Below, one piece after another: positions 31,842-40,603 of a stretch of 41,626 nt of DNA. Below the pieces are notes generated by a model. It searched no databases, had not been told where the DNA came from, and saw only the letters and a program-made list of their open reading frames with translations. The position numbers and the translations under genes are program-made. Position 1 is the first letter of the stretch. Each line of letters begins with the position of its first letter. Origin of the DNA: Nocardia sp. (GTDB taxonomy: Bacteria > Actinomycetota > Actinomycetes > Mycobacteriales > Mycobacteriaceae); the NCBI RefSeq assembly GCF_025465275.1, contig NZ_JAODNK010000069.1:1-41626 (forward strand), read 5' to 3'.

Positions 31842-33440
31842 TCAGATCACCGCGACTCGCGGGCGGAAGGAATCCGGGTCGGCTGCCGCCCAGTCGCCGG
31901 CCCAGTTGGCCGGCGGCTCCTTCACCAACTGCTCCGGAACAAGCCATTCGTAGAGTTCGGCGAACGAGCGCTGTTCGGTGGGAGATACTTTCTTCCGGAG
32001 CAGCTGCGGGGTGAGCTCACTGAGGTCGGAAATTCCCATGGAAGCCATGATCTGAACAGCTTGGGCGACGGTGGCCTGGTGATACTTGAATACGCGCTCA
32101 CTCTTGTCGGGGACGTCGAGGGCGCGGGCGCGCCGGGGGTCCTGGGTGGCGACGCCGACCGGGCACAGATTGGTGTGGCAGCGCTGGGCTTGAATGCAGC
32201 CGATCGCCATCATCATGGCGCGGGCCGCGCTGGTGAAATCCGCGCCCTGGATGAGTCGTTTGACAATGTCGTTGCCGACGGCCACCTTGCCGCTCGCACC
32301 GATCTTGATCTTGTCGCGCAGGCCGGTCCCGACGAGGGCATTGTGCACGATCATCAGCCCGTCGGTCAGCGGCAGCCCGACATGGTCCTCATACTCCAAA
32401 GGTGCTGCGGCGGTGCCGCCTTCGGCTCCGTCGACAATAATGAAGTCGGGCGCGGTGCCCTCGGTGATCATGGCCTTGCAGATCGCCAGCACCTCGATCC
32501 GCGAGCCGACACACAGCTTGAAGCCGATCGGCTTACCGCCCGAGAGCTCCCGCAGCTGAGCAACGAATCGAATGAGCTCACGCGGTGTCGAGAACGCGGA
32601 GTGCGCGGACGGGCTGATGCATTTCTCGTGTGCCGGAACGCCTCTGAACTCCGCGATCTCCGCACTGACCTTCGCCGCGGGCAGAACTCCGCCGATACCG
32701 GGCTTCGCACCCTGGCTGAGCTTGATCGACACCGCCTTGATCTGCTCGTGCGCGACCTGCTCGGTGAAGCGCACCGGATCGAATCGCCCCTCGCTGGTTC
32801 GGGTGCCGAAATAGCCGGATCCGATCTCCCACACCAGATCTCCGCCGCCCTCGAGGTGATAGGGCGTCAATCCGCCCTCACCGGTATCGTGCGCGAAATC
32901 ACCCAGCGCCGCACCCCGATTCAGCGCGCGCAGCGCATTGGCCGACAGCGCACCGAAGCTCATGGCCGAAACATTGAGCAGCGATATGGAATACGGCCGC
33001 GTGCAGTCCGGCCCGCCGATCAGCACCCGCGGCGGCTCGGCAGGCTCCGGGACCGGCGCGATCGAATGCACCAGGTACTCGTAGCCGACCTCCTCGATAT
33101 CGCGTTCGGTGCCGAAGGACAGTTCACCGTGAATTCCCTTGGCCCGCTCGTAGATCATGGTGCGGGTATCGCGATCGTAGGGCCGGCCGTCGAAATTGCG
33201 TTCGATGAAGTACTGCTGCAGTTCCGGCCGCAGGCTCTCCAGCAGAAACCGCATATGCCCGAGCACCGGATAGTTCCGAAGAATCGAGTGCCGCGTCTGA
33301 ATGACGTCGTAGACGCCGACAACAAGCAGCGCCGCCAGCAACACCACCAGCACCCACCACGCCCACGAGCCGATGGACGCGGCCACACCCACCGCAATGG
33401 TGGCCGTCGCCAGAAAACCGATCAGGAAGAACCGCAGCAT
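31842..33440 (-). CDS. FMN-binding glutamate synthase-like membrane protein
   Basis: Protein of 532 aa. Two transmembrane helices at the N-terminus (about 4-22 and 27-47) precede the glutamate synthase central FMN barrel (about 140-470). Family stretches are LLNVSAMSFGALSANALRALNRGA, the HDTGEGGLTPYHLEGGGDLVWEIGSGYFG segment, IKLSQGAKPGIGGVLPAAKV, and FIIVDGAEGGTAAAPLEYEDHVGLPL. Cysteines in GCIQAQRCHTNLCPVGVATQ match the iron-sulfur ligands of GltB. No glutaminase domain is present. These stand-alone proteins are common in actinobacteria; the physiological reaction is unknown. Confidence 0.87.
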   Translation of the reverse strand: MLRFFLIGFLATATIAVGVAASIGSWAWWVLVVLLAALLVVGVYDVIQTRHSILRNYPVLGHMRFLLESLRPELQQYFIERNFDGRPYDRDTRTMIYERAKGIHGELSFGTERDIEEVGYEYLVHSIAPVPEPAEPPRVLIGGPDCTRPYSISLLNVSAMSFGALSANALRALNRGAALGDFAHDTGEGGLTPYHLEGGGDLVWEIGSGYFGTRTSEGRFDPVRFTEQVAHEQIKAVSIKLSQGAKPGIGGVLPAAKVSAEIAEFRGVPAHEKCISPSAHSAFSTPRELIRFVAQLRELSGGKPIGFKLCVGSRIEVLAICKAMITEGTAPDFIIVDGAEGGTAAAPLEYEDHVGLPLTDGLMIVHNALVGTGLRDKIKIGASGKVAVGNDIVKRLIQGADFTSAARAMMMAIGCIQAQRCHTNLCPVGVATQDPRRARALDVPDKSERVFKYHQATVAQAVQIMASMGISDLSELTPQLLRKKVSPTEQRSFAELYEWLVPEQLVKEPPANWAGDWAAADPDSFRPRVAVI

Positions 33441-33580
33441 GTGCCGTTCTTACCTCACCAGCATGGGTTCACGCTCATCAGTGGCTGTGGACACGCTTCG
33501 AATCCGCAACGCCGACGAGAGCTGGACCGGCAAGGAGCAGAATGGTGCCGACGTTGAACCGTCCGAAGGAGGAGATCACG

Positions 33581-34201
33581 ATGTCCACTCCCAGCAATGA
33601 ACCCCCACCGGAATTCCGGCGACCGGTCCACCTCGGCGACTCCTACGAGACCACGCCGCCGTGGGATATCGGCCGACCGCAAACCGCCTTCGCCACCCTC
33701 GCCGAGGAGGGCGGGCTGCACGGGCGGGTGCTCGATATCGGTTGCGGCACAGGCGAGCACGCCCTGATGGCCGCACGGGTCGGCCTCGACGCGGTGGGAA
33801 TCGATCAGTCGCCGCTGGCGATCGAGACCGCCGAACGCAAGGCTCGCGAACGCGGACTGAAGGTACGTTTCCTCTGCTACGACGCCCTGATGCTCGCCGA
33901 CCTCGGCGAAACCTTCGACACGGTGCTCGACTGCGGGTTGTTCCACACCTTCGACCCCGAGATTCGCGGCGCATTCGCCGAGAGCGTCGCCTCCGTCGTC
34001 CGTCCCGGCGGCCGCTACTTCCTGCTCGGTTTCAGCGACCGCCAACCGGGCACCTGGGGCCCATATCGGCTCAGCCGCACCGATATCGAATCCGCCTTCA
34101 CCGATGGCTGGCACATCGACTCGTTCACGGAGGCCGTCATCGACATCCTCATCGAGCCGAACACCATCCAGGCGTGGCTGGTCACGATCACTCGGTTGTG
34201 A
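33581..34201 (+). CDS. Class I SAM-dependent methyltransferase, small
   Basis: Methyltransferase of 206 aa with motif I RVLDIGCGTGEHALMAARVG (about 49-68), GIDQSPLAIETAERKARERGL, and the catalytic-side LDCGLFHTFDPEIRGAFAESVASVVRPGGRYFLLGFSD. The DCGLFH pattern and the DSYETTPPWDIGRPQ opening recall thiopurine/halide/thiol methyltransferases. ATG 33581 has an excellent AAGGAGG 8 bp upstream; an ATG at 33542 is in frame but lacks one. Convergent with the osmoprotectant operon. Confidence 0.82.
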   Translation: MSTPSNEPPPEFRRPVHLGDSYETTPPWDIGRPQTAFATLAEEGGLHGRVLDIGCGTGEHALMAARVGLDAVGIDQSPLAIETAERKARERGLKVRFLCYDALMLADLGETFDTVLDCGLFHTFDPEIRGAFAESVASVVRPGGRYFLLGFSDRQPGTWGPYRLSRTDIESAFTDGWHIDSFTEAVIDILIEPNTIQAWLVTITRL

Positions 34202-34226
34202 CCGTGCGGCCCATCGCGAATCCTGC

Positions 34227-35207
34227 TTACTCGACCAGCTTTTCGCTCTTCAGCCAGTCATAGGCGACATCGGAGGGATCCTGTCCATCGATGTCGACAC
34301 GACCGTTGAGTTCCCGCATCAGCTGATCGGTGAGGCGCTCGGAGATCGTCCCGAGCAGCGTCCGAAGCTCCGGATAGCGGTCGATAACGGCGCCGCGCAC
34401 CACCGCCGTACCGCTGTAGGGCAGGAAGAACTTCTTGTCATCGTCCAGGACAGCCAGATTCAGATTCTTGACCCGGCCGTCGGTGGTGTAGACCATGCCG
34501 AAATTGCACGGGGAGCTCTTGGCCGTCGCCGGGTAGATGACGCCGGCGTCCATACGCGTGACATTGCCGGACGGAACCCCGTTCGGATCGTTGTAGGGAA
34601 TCCCGTACTTCTTCAGCATCGGAATGAAACCGTCCGAGCGACTGAAGAATTCGTCATCGACGCAGAAGGTCCGATCGGCGACCGGAAGCGCAGCCACATC
34701 GGAGAGAGACTTCACCTTCAAGTGTTCGGCGGTCGGCGTCGAGGCAGCGAACGCATAGGTGTCATTGAAATTGGACGGCGGCAGCCACTCCAGATTGTGG
34801 TCTTTCTTCTCGATGTCGTGCACACGCTGCCAGAGTTCCTTCGGGTCCGCGATCGTCTCGGTCTCATTGTGGTAATTGACCCAGCCGGTGCCGGTGTACT
34901 CCCAGAGAATGTCGGCGTCGCCGTTGAGTTGAGCCTGCCGAGACGATGCCGAACCGGGCGCCCCGGTCAGATCCTTGACGTCGGCGCCGGCCGCGGACAG
35001 GTACGTCGCGGTGATCTTGCCCAGCAGCACACCCTCGGTAAAGCTCTTCGAGGTGACAACCAGCTTCGCACCGTCCAGCGGCTGCTCACCGCCGGGCAGC
35101 CGCGCATGATGGAACGTTCCGGACGAGCTCACCAGACCGCATCCCGCGAGCATCGTCACGGCGAGCACGGAAACCACAGTGGCCAGCCGAGACCGCGGCG
35201 GCCTCAT
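34227..35207 (-). CDS. Osmoprotectant ABC transporter substrate-binding lipoprotein (OpuCC/ProX type)
   Basis: Lipoprotein receptor of 326 aa with lipobox LAGC (Cys23). The mature OpuAC domain starts KLVVTSKSFTEGVLLGKITATYLSAAGADVKDLTGAPGS and has WEYTGTGWVNYHNETETI, FNDTYAFAAS and PCNFGMVYTTDGRVKNLNLAVL, as in glycine betaine/carnitine/choline receptors. The LEWLPPSNFNDTYAFA aromatic cluster is where quaternary amines bind in the family. The ATG overlaps the stop of the permease gene (ATGA); the frame stays open through that gene but is not used. Last of four genes. Confidence 0.88.
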   Translation of the reverse strand: MRPPRSRLATVVSVLAVTMLAGCGLVSSSGTFHHARLPGGEQPLDGAKLVVTSKSFTEGVLLGKITATYLSAAGADVKDLTGAPGSASSRQAQLNGDADILWEYTGTGWVNYHNETETIADPKELWQRVHDIEKKDHNLEWLPPSNFNDTYAFAASTPTAEHLKVKSLSDVAALPVADRTFCVDDEFFSRSDGFIPMLKKYGIPYNDPNGVPSGNVTRMDAGVIYPATAKSSPCNFGMVYTTDGRVKNLNLAVLDDDKKFFLPYSGTAVVRGAVIDRYPELRTLLGTISERLTDQLMRELNGRVDIDGQDPSDVAYDWLKSEKLVE

Positions 35208-35941
35208 GCGATACCCCTTGGGGTAGCTGCCACTTCGACGATTCTGCCGAGCCAGTCGATGATCAAGGCCAGCAATCCGACCAGGATCGCGCCGGAGACG
35301 AGCAGCCTGGGCAGGAAGAGCGTGACGCCCGTGGTGATCAGCGTGCCGAGACTCGTCGCGCCGATGAAGGTACTCAGCGTCGCGGTACCGACCAGAATGA
35401 CCAGCGCCGTGCGCACACCGTTCAGGATCACCGGCACCGCCAGCGGCAACTCGACCTGGAACAGCGTCCGGGCGGCCGAAAAGCCGATACCGCGCGACGC
35501 CTCGATTGTGCGCTGATCCACCTGCCGCAGCCCGACGATCGTGTTCTGCAGAATCGGCAGGATCGCGTAGATGACGAGACCGATGACCGCGGTGCGGAAT
35601 CCGGTGCCCAGCCAGAAGGTGAACAGGACGAGCAAGCCGACCGCGGGCGCCGCCTGGCCGATATTGGCGATATTGACGGCAATGGGCTCGAGCCGCGTCA
35701 AGGCGGGCCGAGTCAGCACGATGCCCAGTGGAATCGCGACGACAACCACGATCAGCGTGGCCACCACGGTCAGCTTGATGTGCTCGAAGATGGTGTGCTG
35801 CAGGTTCGCCCACCCGAGCGAGGCCTGCTCCGTCGGTGTGAACGTCGTCGACCGGTACCAGAGGAAGTAGCCGATGCCGATTACCAGGATGATGATCGGC
35901 TCGAACCACACGTCGATCGGAGTGCGGCGCAGGCGATTCAT
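35204..35941 (-). CDS. Osmoprotectant ABC transporter permease (OpuCD/ProW type), second
   Basis: Permease of 245 aa, about five to six helices. IEASRGIGFSAARTLFQVELPLAVPVILNGVRTALVILVGTATLSTFIGATSLGTLI is the EAA loop and following helix of the OpuB/OpuC permeases. The first helix is at about 17-30 after a basic start. It overlaps the ATPase stop and the receptor start by four bases each. Confidence 0.88.
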   Translation of the reverse strand: MNRLRRTPIDVWFEPIIILVIGIGYFLWYRSTTFTPTEQASLGWANLQHTIFEHIKLTVVATLIVVVVAIPLGIVLTRPALTRLEPIAVNIANIGQAAPAVGLLVLFTFWLGTGFRTAVIGLVIYAILPILQNTIVGLRQVDQRTIEASRGIGFSAARTLFQVELPLAVPVILNGVRTALVILVGTATLSTFIGATSLGTLITTGVTLFLPRLLVSGAILVGLLALIIDWLGRIVEVAATPRGIA

Positions 35942-37230
35942 GACTGCTCCGCCGATTCGAGTTCGTCGTCGGCGCCGGGTTCGTCCGCGGCGGCGATCAC
36001 CGGGGTCGGCGCGGGATCGGTGCCATCGACATACGTCGCGTACGACAGGGCTTCCTCGGCGGCGCGCCCCTCGGCGAGTTTGGTCTGGATCACCTCCGTC
36101 ACCGAGCCGATATTGAGCGATCCGACCACCGCACCGCGGCCGTCGGTGACAAGCGTGGCGCCCTGGCTGGCGGCAAGCATGGCATCGAGCGCGTCATTGA
36201 GCGTCGACGACCGTGCGACCACCGGCAATCGCCGATCGAGGTAGTCGGACACCTCGGGTTTGCTCGCGACCTCGGTGAGCGACGGCCACGACCGCGGCCG
36301 CCCGGCCGCGTCGACGACCACGATCCAGGTGTGCCCGGCGGCCTTCGCGCGTGCGATCACGCTCTGCGACGGCTCGCCGATTCGCGCGGTGGTCACGGCG
36401 TCGCAGTCGACATCCCGCACCCGGGACACGGTCAGATACGCCAGCTTCGCGCCGGATCCGACAAACTCCTCCACGAACGGCGTGGCCGGATCGGTGAGAA
36501 TTTCCTCCGGCGCCGCGTACTGCTCGACGTGACCGCCTTCGGACAGGATGAGGACCTTGTCGCCGAGTTTGGTGGCTTCCTCGAAATCGTGCGTGACGAT
36601 CACGACGGTCTTGCCGAGTTCGTGCTGGATCGCAATCAGACTGTCCTGCAGGCGAACCCGCGTGATCGGATCGACAGCGCCGAACGGCTCGTCCATGAGC
36701 AGGACCGGTGGGTCGGCCGCGAGCGCGCGGGCCACGCCGACTCGCTGCTGCTGTCCACCGGACATATCCTTCGGCAGCCGGTCGGCGAAGGTGCCAGGGT
36801 CGAGACCGACCAGATCGAGCAGATATTCGGTGCGCTCGGCAATCCGCTTCTTGTCCCAGCCGAGCACCCGCGGGATGGCGCCGATGTTCTTCGCGACCGA
36901 CCAGTGCGGGAACAGGCCACCGGACTGGATGACATAGCCGATCGATTGCCGCAGCTTGTCGGGATCCTCCCTGGTGACATCGCGACCGTCGATGAAGATT
37001 CGGCCTTCGGTCGGCTCGATCAACCGGTTGATCATCTTGAGGGTCGTCGTCTTGCCACAGCCGGACGGCCCGACAAACGCGACGATCTGGCCTGCCTCGA
37101 TCTCGAGGTCCAGGCTCTCCACCGCCGGCGTGTTCTGACCCCGGTAGCGTTTGACCACCGAGTCCAGCTTGATGGACGCGCCGGTCACATTGCGTTCCGG
37201 AGTGGTCCGGCTGGTCACGGCATCGGTCAT
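35938..37230 (-). CDS. Osmoprotectant ABC transporter ATPase with CBS domains (OpuCA/ProV type)
   Basis: ATPase of 430 aa. Walker A GPSGCGKT (Lys60), signature DMSGGQQQRVGVARAL and Walker B VLLMDEPFGAVDPITR are intact. After about residue 270 come tandem CBS-like repeats (ARIGEPSQSVIARAKAAGHTWIVVVDAAG and LPVVARSSTLNDALDAMLAASQGATLVTDGRG), which in OpuA-type systems sense ionic strength. An acidic tail (DEPGADDELESAEQS) ends the protein, a feature noted for osmosensing in this family. ATGA overlaps on both sides. Confidence 0.9.
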   Translation of the reverse strand: MTDAVTSRTTPERNVTGASIKLDSVVKRYRGQNTPAVESLDLEIEAGQIVAFVGPSGCGKTTTLKMINRLIEPTEGRIFIDGRDVTREDPDKLRQSIGYVIQSGGLFPHWSVAKNIGAIPRVLGWDKKRIAERTEYLLDLVGLDPGTFADRLPKDMSGGQQQRVGVARALAADPPVLLMDEPFGAVDPITRVRLQDSLIAIQHELGKTVVIVTHDFEEATKLGDKVLILSEGGHVEQYAAPEEILTDPATPFVEEFVGSGAKLAYLTVSRVRDVDCDAVTTARIGEPSQSVIARAKAAGHTWIVVVDAAGRPRSWPSLTEVASKPEVSDYLDRRLPVVARSSTLNDALDAMLAASQGATLVTDGRGAVVGSLNIGSVTEVIQTKLAEGRAAEEALSYATYVDGTDPAPTPVIAAADEPGADDELESAEQS

Positions 37231-37883
37231 GACAGTCCCTTTGCGATTGTGAGGCGGCCGAGCAGGACGAGGAGCGCGTCGAACACCAGCGCGATGAAGA
37301 CGATGAGAATGGTGCCAGTGAGCGCCATTTCGAGGGCGTTCGCGCCGCCGAGCCGGGACAGGCCGTTGAAAATCAGCGATCCGAGACCCGGTCCGAGGAC
37401 ATAGGCGACAATGGCGGCAACGCCGACAATCATCTGCGTGGACACCCTGATGCCGGTGAGAATCACCGGCCAGGCCATAGGCAATTCGACGGTCAGCAGA
37501 ATGCGCGAGCGCGAAAAGCCGATGCCCTGTGCGGATTCGATGACCGAGGCCGGCACCGACCGCAAGCCCACGATCGCATTACCGATCACCGGCAGAGCCG
37601 CGAAGAAGGCCAGCATGATGAACGACGGGACCACACCCAGTCCGAAGGGCACCAGCAGCAATGCCAGCAGCGCCAGCGAGGGAATCGTCAGCGCGACCCG
37701 GCTCGACGTCAGCGTGAGCGCGGATAACAGCGGGAGCCGATAGACCGCCACTGCGACGAGGATCGCGACCACAGTCCCGACCAAGACCGTCTGAAATGCC
37801 AGGGACGCATGCTGATAGGTGAGGAATGCCAGAAATCCTTCCCGCCCTCGGATATAGCTCCATAAGTCCACGGGGATTCCCAT
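37227..37883 (-). CDS. Osmoprotectant ABC transporter permease (OpuCB/ProW type), first
   Basis: Permease of 218 aa, first gene of the osmoprotectant operon. The loop IESAQGIGFSRSRILLTVELPMAWPVILTGIRVSTQMIVGVAAIVAYVLGPGLGSLIFNGL is the family signature. The start MGIPVDLWSYIRGREGFLAFLTYQHASLAFQ resembles OpuCB proteins, whose first residues are amphipathic. The 109 bp before it, up to the dioxygenase stop, should hold the operon promoter; I cannot mark it. Confidence 0.87.
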   Translation of the reverse strand: MGIPVDLWSYIRGREGFLAFLTYQHASLAFQTVLVGTVVAILVAVAVYRLPLLSALTLTSSRVALTIPSLALLALLLVPFGLGVVPSFIMLAFFAALPVIGNAIVGLRSVPASVIESAQGIGFSRSRILLTVELPMAWPVILTGIRVSTQMIVGVAAIVAYVLGPGLGSLIFNGLSRLGGANALEMALTGTILIVFIALVFDALLVLLGRLTIAKGLS

Positions 37884-37992
37884 CGTCAGCCGAAGTCCGG
37901 TCGGTACTTGTCTGCGCGAGCCGTAAAAGCCTATTCGTTGCGGTGCGCTCGGCTCCGGAAAGGCGCGCGGGGCATCCGGCAGAAGGGATGCG

Positions 37993-38925
37993 TTATGCCG
38001 CTCCCGGCAGTCGATCGACCGACGAGTAGGACTCGGCGTTACCTGCGATTACGGTGCTCGGCGTGCCGTCGACGCCGACGGGAATGTCACCGGCCAGCGT
38101 GATGCGGGTCAGCCTGCGGTGTTCGGCGCCGTCGTAGTCGTCGATGGCGTAGTGCTGGGTGGCGTGGTTGTCCCAGATCGCGACATCGCCCAGCGACCAG
38201 TTCCAGCGGGCGGTGTGCTCCAGCCGCGTCACCCGATCCTGGAACAGGTGGAACAGCGCCTGCGACTCGCTTCTGGAGACGCCGACGATCTCTTTCACGA
38301 AGCAGCCCAGCAGCAGCGCACGTTCACCGGTCTCCGGGTGCACATGCACCACGGGGTGCTCGGTCTCGAAATACGTGGACTCGAACTCGCGGCGGTAGGC
38401 CCGGAAGTTCTCCTCCGGGCGGTCCTCGGCCGCGTAGTCGTACAGATTGGTGTGCCGCGCGCGCAGATTCTCGGCCAGCCGCTTGAGCGGTTCCGGTAGC
38501 GCGTTGTAGGCGGCGACGGTCGAGGCCCAGGTGGTCGAGCCGCCATAGCTGGGCAGTGAGACCGCGCGCAGGATCGATGCTTTCGGCACCCGATCGACGA
38601 AGGTGACATCGGTGTGCCAGGTATTCGAGCGGCCGTGCTGGGAATCGATGGCCAAGCTCTTCGCACCCGCAGAGCTGAGGGTCGGGTGCGGGGTGGTCGG
38701 GTTGCCGAGCAGCTGCGCGAACTCGTACTGCCCGTCCTCAGTCAGGTGGTGCTGACCACGGAAGAAGATCACCTTGTGCTCGTTGAGCGCCGCGCGGAGG
38801 GTGGCCACGGTCTCCGCGTCCAGGTCACCACCCAGCCGGACCCCGTCGATCTGTGCGCCGATATGGGCACCGAGCTTGACCACCCGCACGGCGGTCTCGG
38901 TGTCAATTGCGTAATCGATGCTCAT
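37993..38925 (-). CDS. Fe(II)/2-oxoglutarate sulfate-ester dioxygenase (TauD/Rv3406 type)
   Basis: Type II sulfatase of 310 aa that oxidatively cleaves alkyl sulfates (or related sulfonates) to sulfite and aldehyde. Metal ligands are His104-x-Asp106 (NTWHTDVTF) and His258 ([12 protein letters not shown]); the 2-oxoglutarate Arg is in [11 protein letters not shown]. The stretches [49 protein letters not shown] and [21 protein letters not shown] are near-identical to my recollection of mycobacterial Rv3406, which acts on medium-chain sulfate esters. An imperfect 26-bp inverted repeat lies just upstream (38942-38967). Same strand as the osmoprotectant operon, 109 bp before it. Confidence 0.9.
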   Translation of the reverse strand: MSIDYAIDTETAVRVVKLGAHIGAQIDGVRLGGDLDAETVATLRAALNEHKVIFFRGQHHLTEDGQYEFAQLLGNPTTPHPTLSSAGAKSLAIDSQHGRSNTWHTDVTFVDRVPKASILRAVSLPSYGGSTTWASTVAAYNALPEPLKRLAENLRARHTNLYDYAAEDRPEENFRAYRREFESTYFETEHPVVHVHPETGERALLLGCFVKEIVGVSRSESQALFHLFQDRVTRLEHTARWNWSLGDVAIWDNHATQHYAIDDYDGAEHRRLTRITLAGDIPVGVDGTPSTVIAGNAESYSSVDRLPGAA

Positions 38926-38941
38926 ATCGGGGGCCTTTCGC

Positions 38942-38967
38942 TCGATCCTGACGATCGTTCGGATCGA
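38942..38967. promoter_or_regulatory. Imperfect inverted repeat upstream of the dioxygenase
   Basis: Outer arms TCGATCC and GGATCGA (exact complements) enclose a near-symmetric centre around CGATCG. It lies 17 bp upstream of the dioxygenase start. Probable operator; the regulator is not in the immediate vicinity. Confidence 0.5.
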
Positions 38968-39050
38968 ACCACCCCGCGTGCGGCGCGGCGAGCATTACAG
39001 TCACGCAGATCCAAACAGGCAACCGCTCAGCGATTGCGATACTGCGCCCG

Positions 39051-39308
39051 TCAGGGCCACAGCCGAGTTCGAGACCATCCGCCTGCGCTTACCTCGTAGT
39101 GCAGCCGCTGATGCCTACGTTGCGGATCGCCCTGCCAGAACTCGACCTCATCCGGGTGCACCGCGTACGAGATCCATTCCTGCGGAACGCTATTCGGATC
39201 GGATGCCAACTCGGCACGAGCCCGGTCGAGCGCCTCGTCCAGCTCTGCGGCATCGGCGAACTCTTCACTCTGGCGACGCGTCAAAGCCATCTCGCGCATC
39301 CCACACAT
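39051..39308 (-). pseudogene. C-terminal remnant of a PdxH-like pyridoxamine-phosphate oxidase
   Basis: About 80 residues matching only the C-terminal third of PdxH: TRRQSEEFADAAELDEALDRARAEL...VPQEWISYAVHPDEVEFWQGDPQRRHQRLHYE...WSRTRLWP. In complete PdxH (about 200-230 aa) the region EFWQG..RxHxRxxY closes the FMN/pyridoxal phosphate site. The FMN-binding N-terminal part is absent; the sequence where it should lie encodes an unrelated gene on the other strand (39338-39547). I read it as a truncated gene. A naturally short C-terminal-domain protein is the alternative. Confidence 0.7.
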
Positions 39309-39337
39309 TGGACACCGCGCTGCGTAAACTCGCCCCC

Positions 39338-39547
39338 ATGCGACTGAGCACCCGCAACCAACTCGACGGCACCGTCACCTCGATCACTCGCGGCGAGGCA
39401 ATGGCTGTCGTGAAGATCCGGCTCAATGGCGGTGACGAGATCACCTCCTCCATCACCCGCGACGCCGTTGATGACCTCGGATTGGCCGACGGCACCCCCG
39501 TCAAGGTCCTCATCAAATCCACCGAAGTCACCCTCGGCATCGAATAA
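39338..39547 (+). CDS. Molbindin (single TOBE/Mop domain)
   Basis: Small molybdate-binding protein of 69 aa, one Mop repeat: MRLSTRNQLDGTVTSITRGEAMAVVKIRLNGGDEITSSITRDAVDDLGLADGTPVKVLIKSTEVTLGIE. The STRNQ and KSTEV segments line the oxyanion sites in molbindins, which assemble as hexamers storing molybdate. The open frame extends upstream to 38918 but the added part matches nothing. No clear ribosome site, so translation may be leaderless or weak. It is 13 kb from the mod operon and followed at once by a strong terminator. Confidence 0.85.
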   Translation: MRLSTRNQLDGTVTSITRGEAMAVVKIRLNGGDEITSSITRDAVDDLGLADGTPVKVLIKSTEVTLGIE

Positions 39548-39553
39548 CCCACA

Positions 39554-39582
39554 CGACCCCAGCCAAGGCATGGCTGGGGTCG
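39554..39582 (+). terminator. Strong terminator after the molbindin gene
   Basis: A perfect 12-bp stem (CGACCCCAGCCA against TGGCTGGGGTCG) with loop AGGCA, starting 6 bp after the stop. No T run follows. Confidence 0.8.
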
Positions 39583-39613
39583 ATCCATGTCCGGGACCTG
39601 CCGTTAGTTTTCC

Positions 39614-40227
39614 TTGGGCCCCAACCTGTTTCGAAGCGGGTCCGGATCAGACCTTCGTCGACACCCCGGCGATGGCGGGCGGATATTCCTCGTTGATCCG
39701 GACAGCGGTGCCGTGTCGACCTACGCGGAGGGTCTGGCCGGAGTCGACGGCCTGACGCTGGCACCCGATGGCTCGGTCTACACCACGAAGTACATGGGCA
39801 CCGGGATCGGACGGTGTCGCCGGACGGCGTGGTCGATCCAGAGTGAGCCACTGTGGAAAAGCCGAACGGAATCCAGGTTTCGGCCGACGGACGGTACGTC
39901 TACGCGATCGAAACCTGGATGAAGCCCGTGCTCTACCGGATACCGGTCGCCGATCCGCAACACCCGGAGCAATGGATCCGCTCGGACCTGATCGACACGT
40001 TCGCCATGCCGGACGGGCTCGAATTGGACAGCGCCGGTGATCCACTCGTCACCACCCATGTGACCGGACAGATCTGGCGCGTCCGCGACGGGCAGTTCTG
40101 TGCCCTCCGCAATGACGCGTACTCCACCACCCAGGTCACCTATGGCCACGGCGACACCGGATTCACGGACGGGGTGCTCTACCGGTCCGATGATTTCGGG
40201 GGCATCTACCAGGTTCCGCTCGGATCC
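39614..40227 (+). pseudogene. Decayed SMP-30/gluconolactonase-like gene
   Basis: Beta-propeller sequence spread over two frames. In one frame, from about 39671, DGGRIFLVDPDSGAVSTYAEGLAGVDGLTLAPDGSVYTTKYMGTGIG. In the next, from about 39814, VSPDGVVDPE, a TGA stop at 39844-39846, then EKPNGIQVSADGRYVYAIETWMKPVLYRIP and later FAMPDGLELDSAGDPLVTTHVTGQIWRV to FGGIYQVPLG. A one-base frameshift near 39810 and the nonsense codon break the gene. The N-terminal quarter is not recognisable and the sequence after 40224 no longer looks like the family. Confidence 0.75.
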
Positions 40228-40282
40228 GATGAGCGATCGGCAGATGATCGAAGCCATGCCCTTGATCAGCAACCATTTCCGG

Positions 40283-40510
40283 TCATGCCGATCGGCGGTC
40301 GCCGCGAGGCGCTGCAGGCGAGGGGTATTCGTACGCCCGCGCCGCGATGGTCGGCTCGGCCGGTGCGGGTGCCGAACGCTCGACGAGTTCGGTCAGATGT
40401 TTTTCCGCGTATCCGCGAAGCATTCGACCGATCGGATCCTGGTGCGCGAGCAGCATCACAATCGGGCTGGAGGCCAGCCGCCGGGCGGCGAACGCCAGGT
40501 ACTCCACCGT
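40283..40510 (-). pseudogene. Possible C-terminal remnant of a TetR-type regulator
   Basis: About 75 residues, TVEYLAFAARRLASSPIVMLL..., continuing LAHQDPIGRMLRGYAEKHLTELVERSAP, look like the last helices of a TetR ligand domain. No DNA-binding domain is found upstream on this strand, where the remnant of a membrane transporter lies on the opposite strand. Family assignment is weak; the lack of a 5' end is clear. Confidence 0.35.
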
Positions 40511-40603
40511 CCGTATCCCTCTCCGAGAGAGGCTCTTTCGCGATGACAAGCGTGCAATTCTCGGTGGCCGAGAACAAGGTCGGTACGGAAACGCTCGAGA
40601 AGG

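Noticed and set aside
35208..35909. Apparent long N-terminal extension of the osmoprotectant receptor
   Set aside because: It is another frame of the permease gene, and the lipoprotein signal begins at 35207.
40227..40546. Plus-strand frame starting MSDRQMIEAMPLISNHF
   Set aside because: The first residues look protein-like but the rest is antisense to the TetR-like remnant and Arg/Cys-rich; no family recognised.
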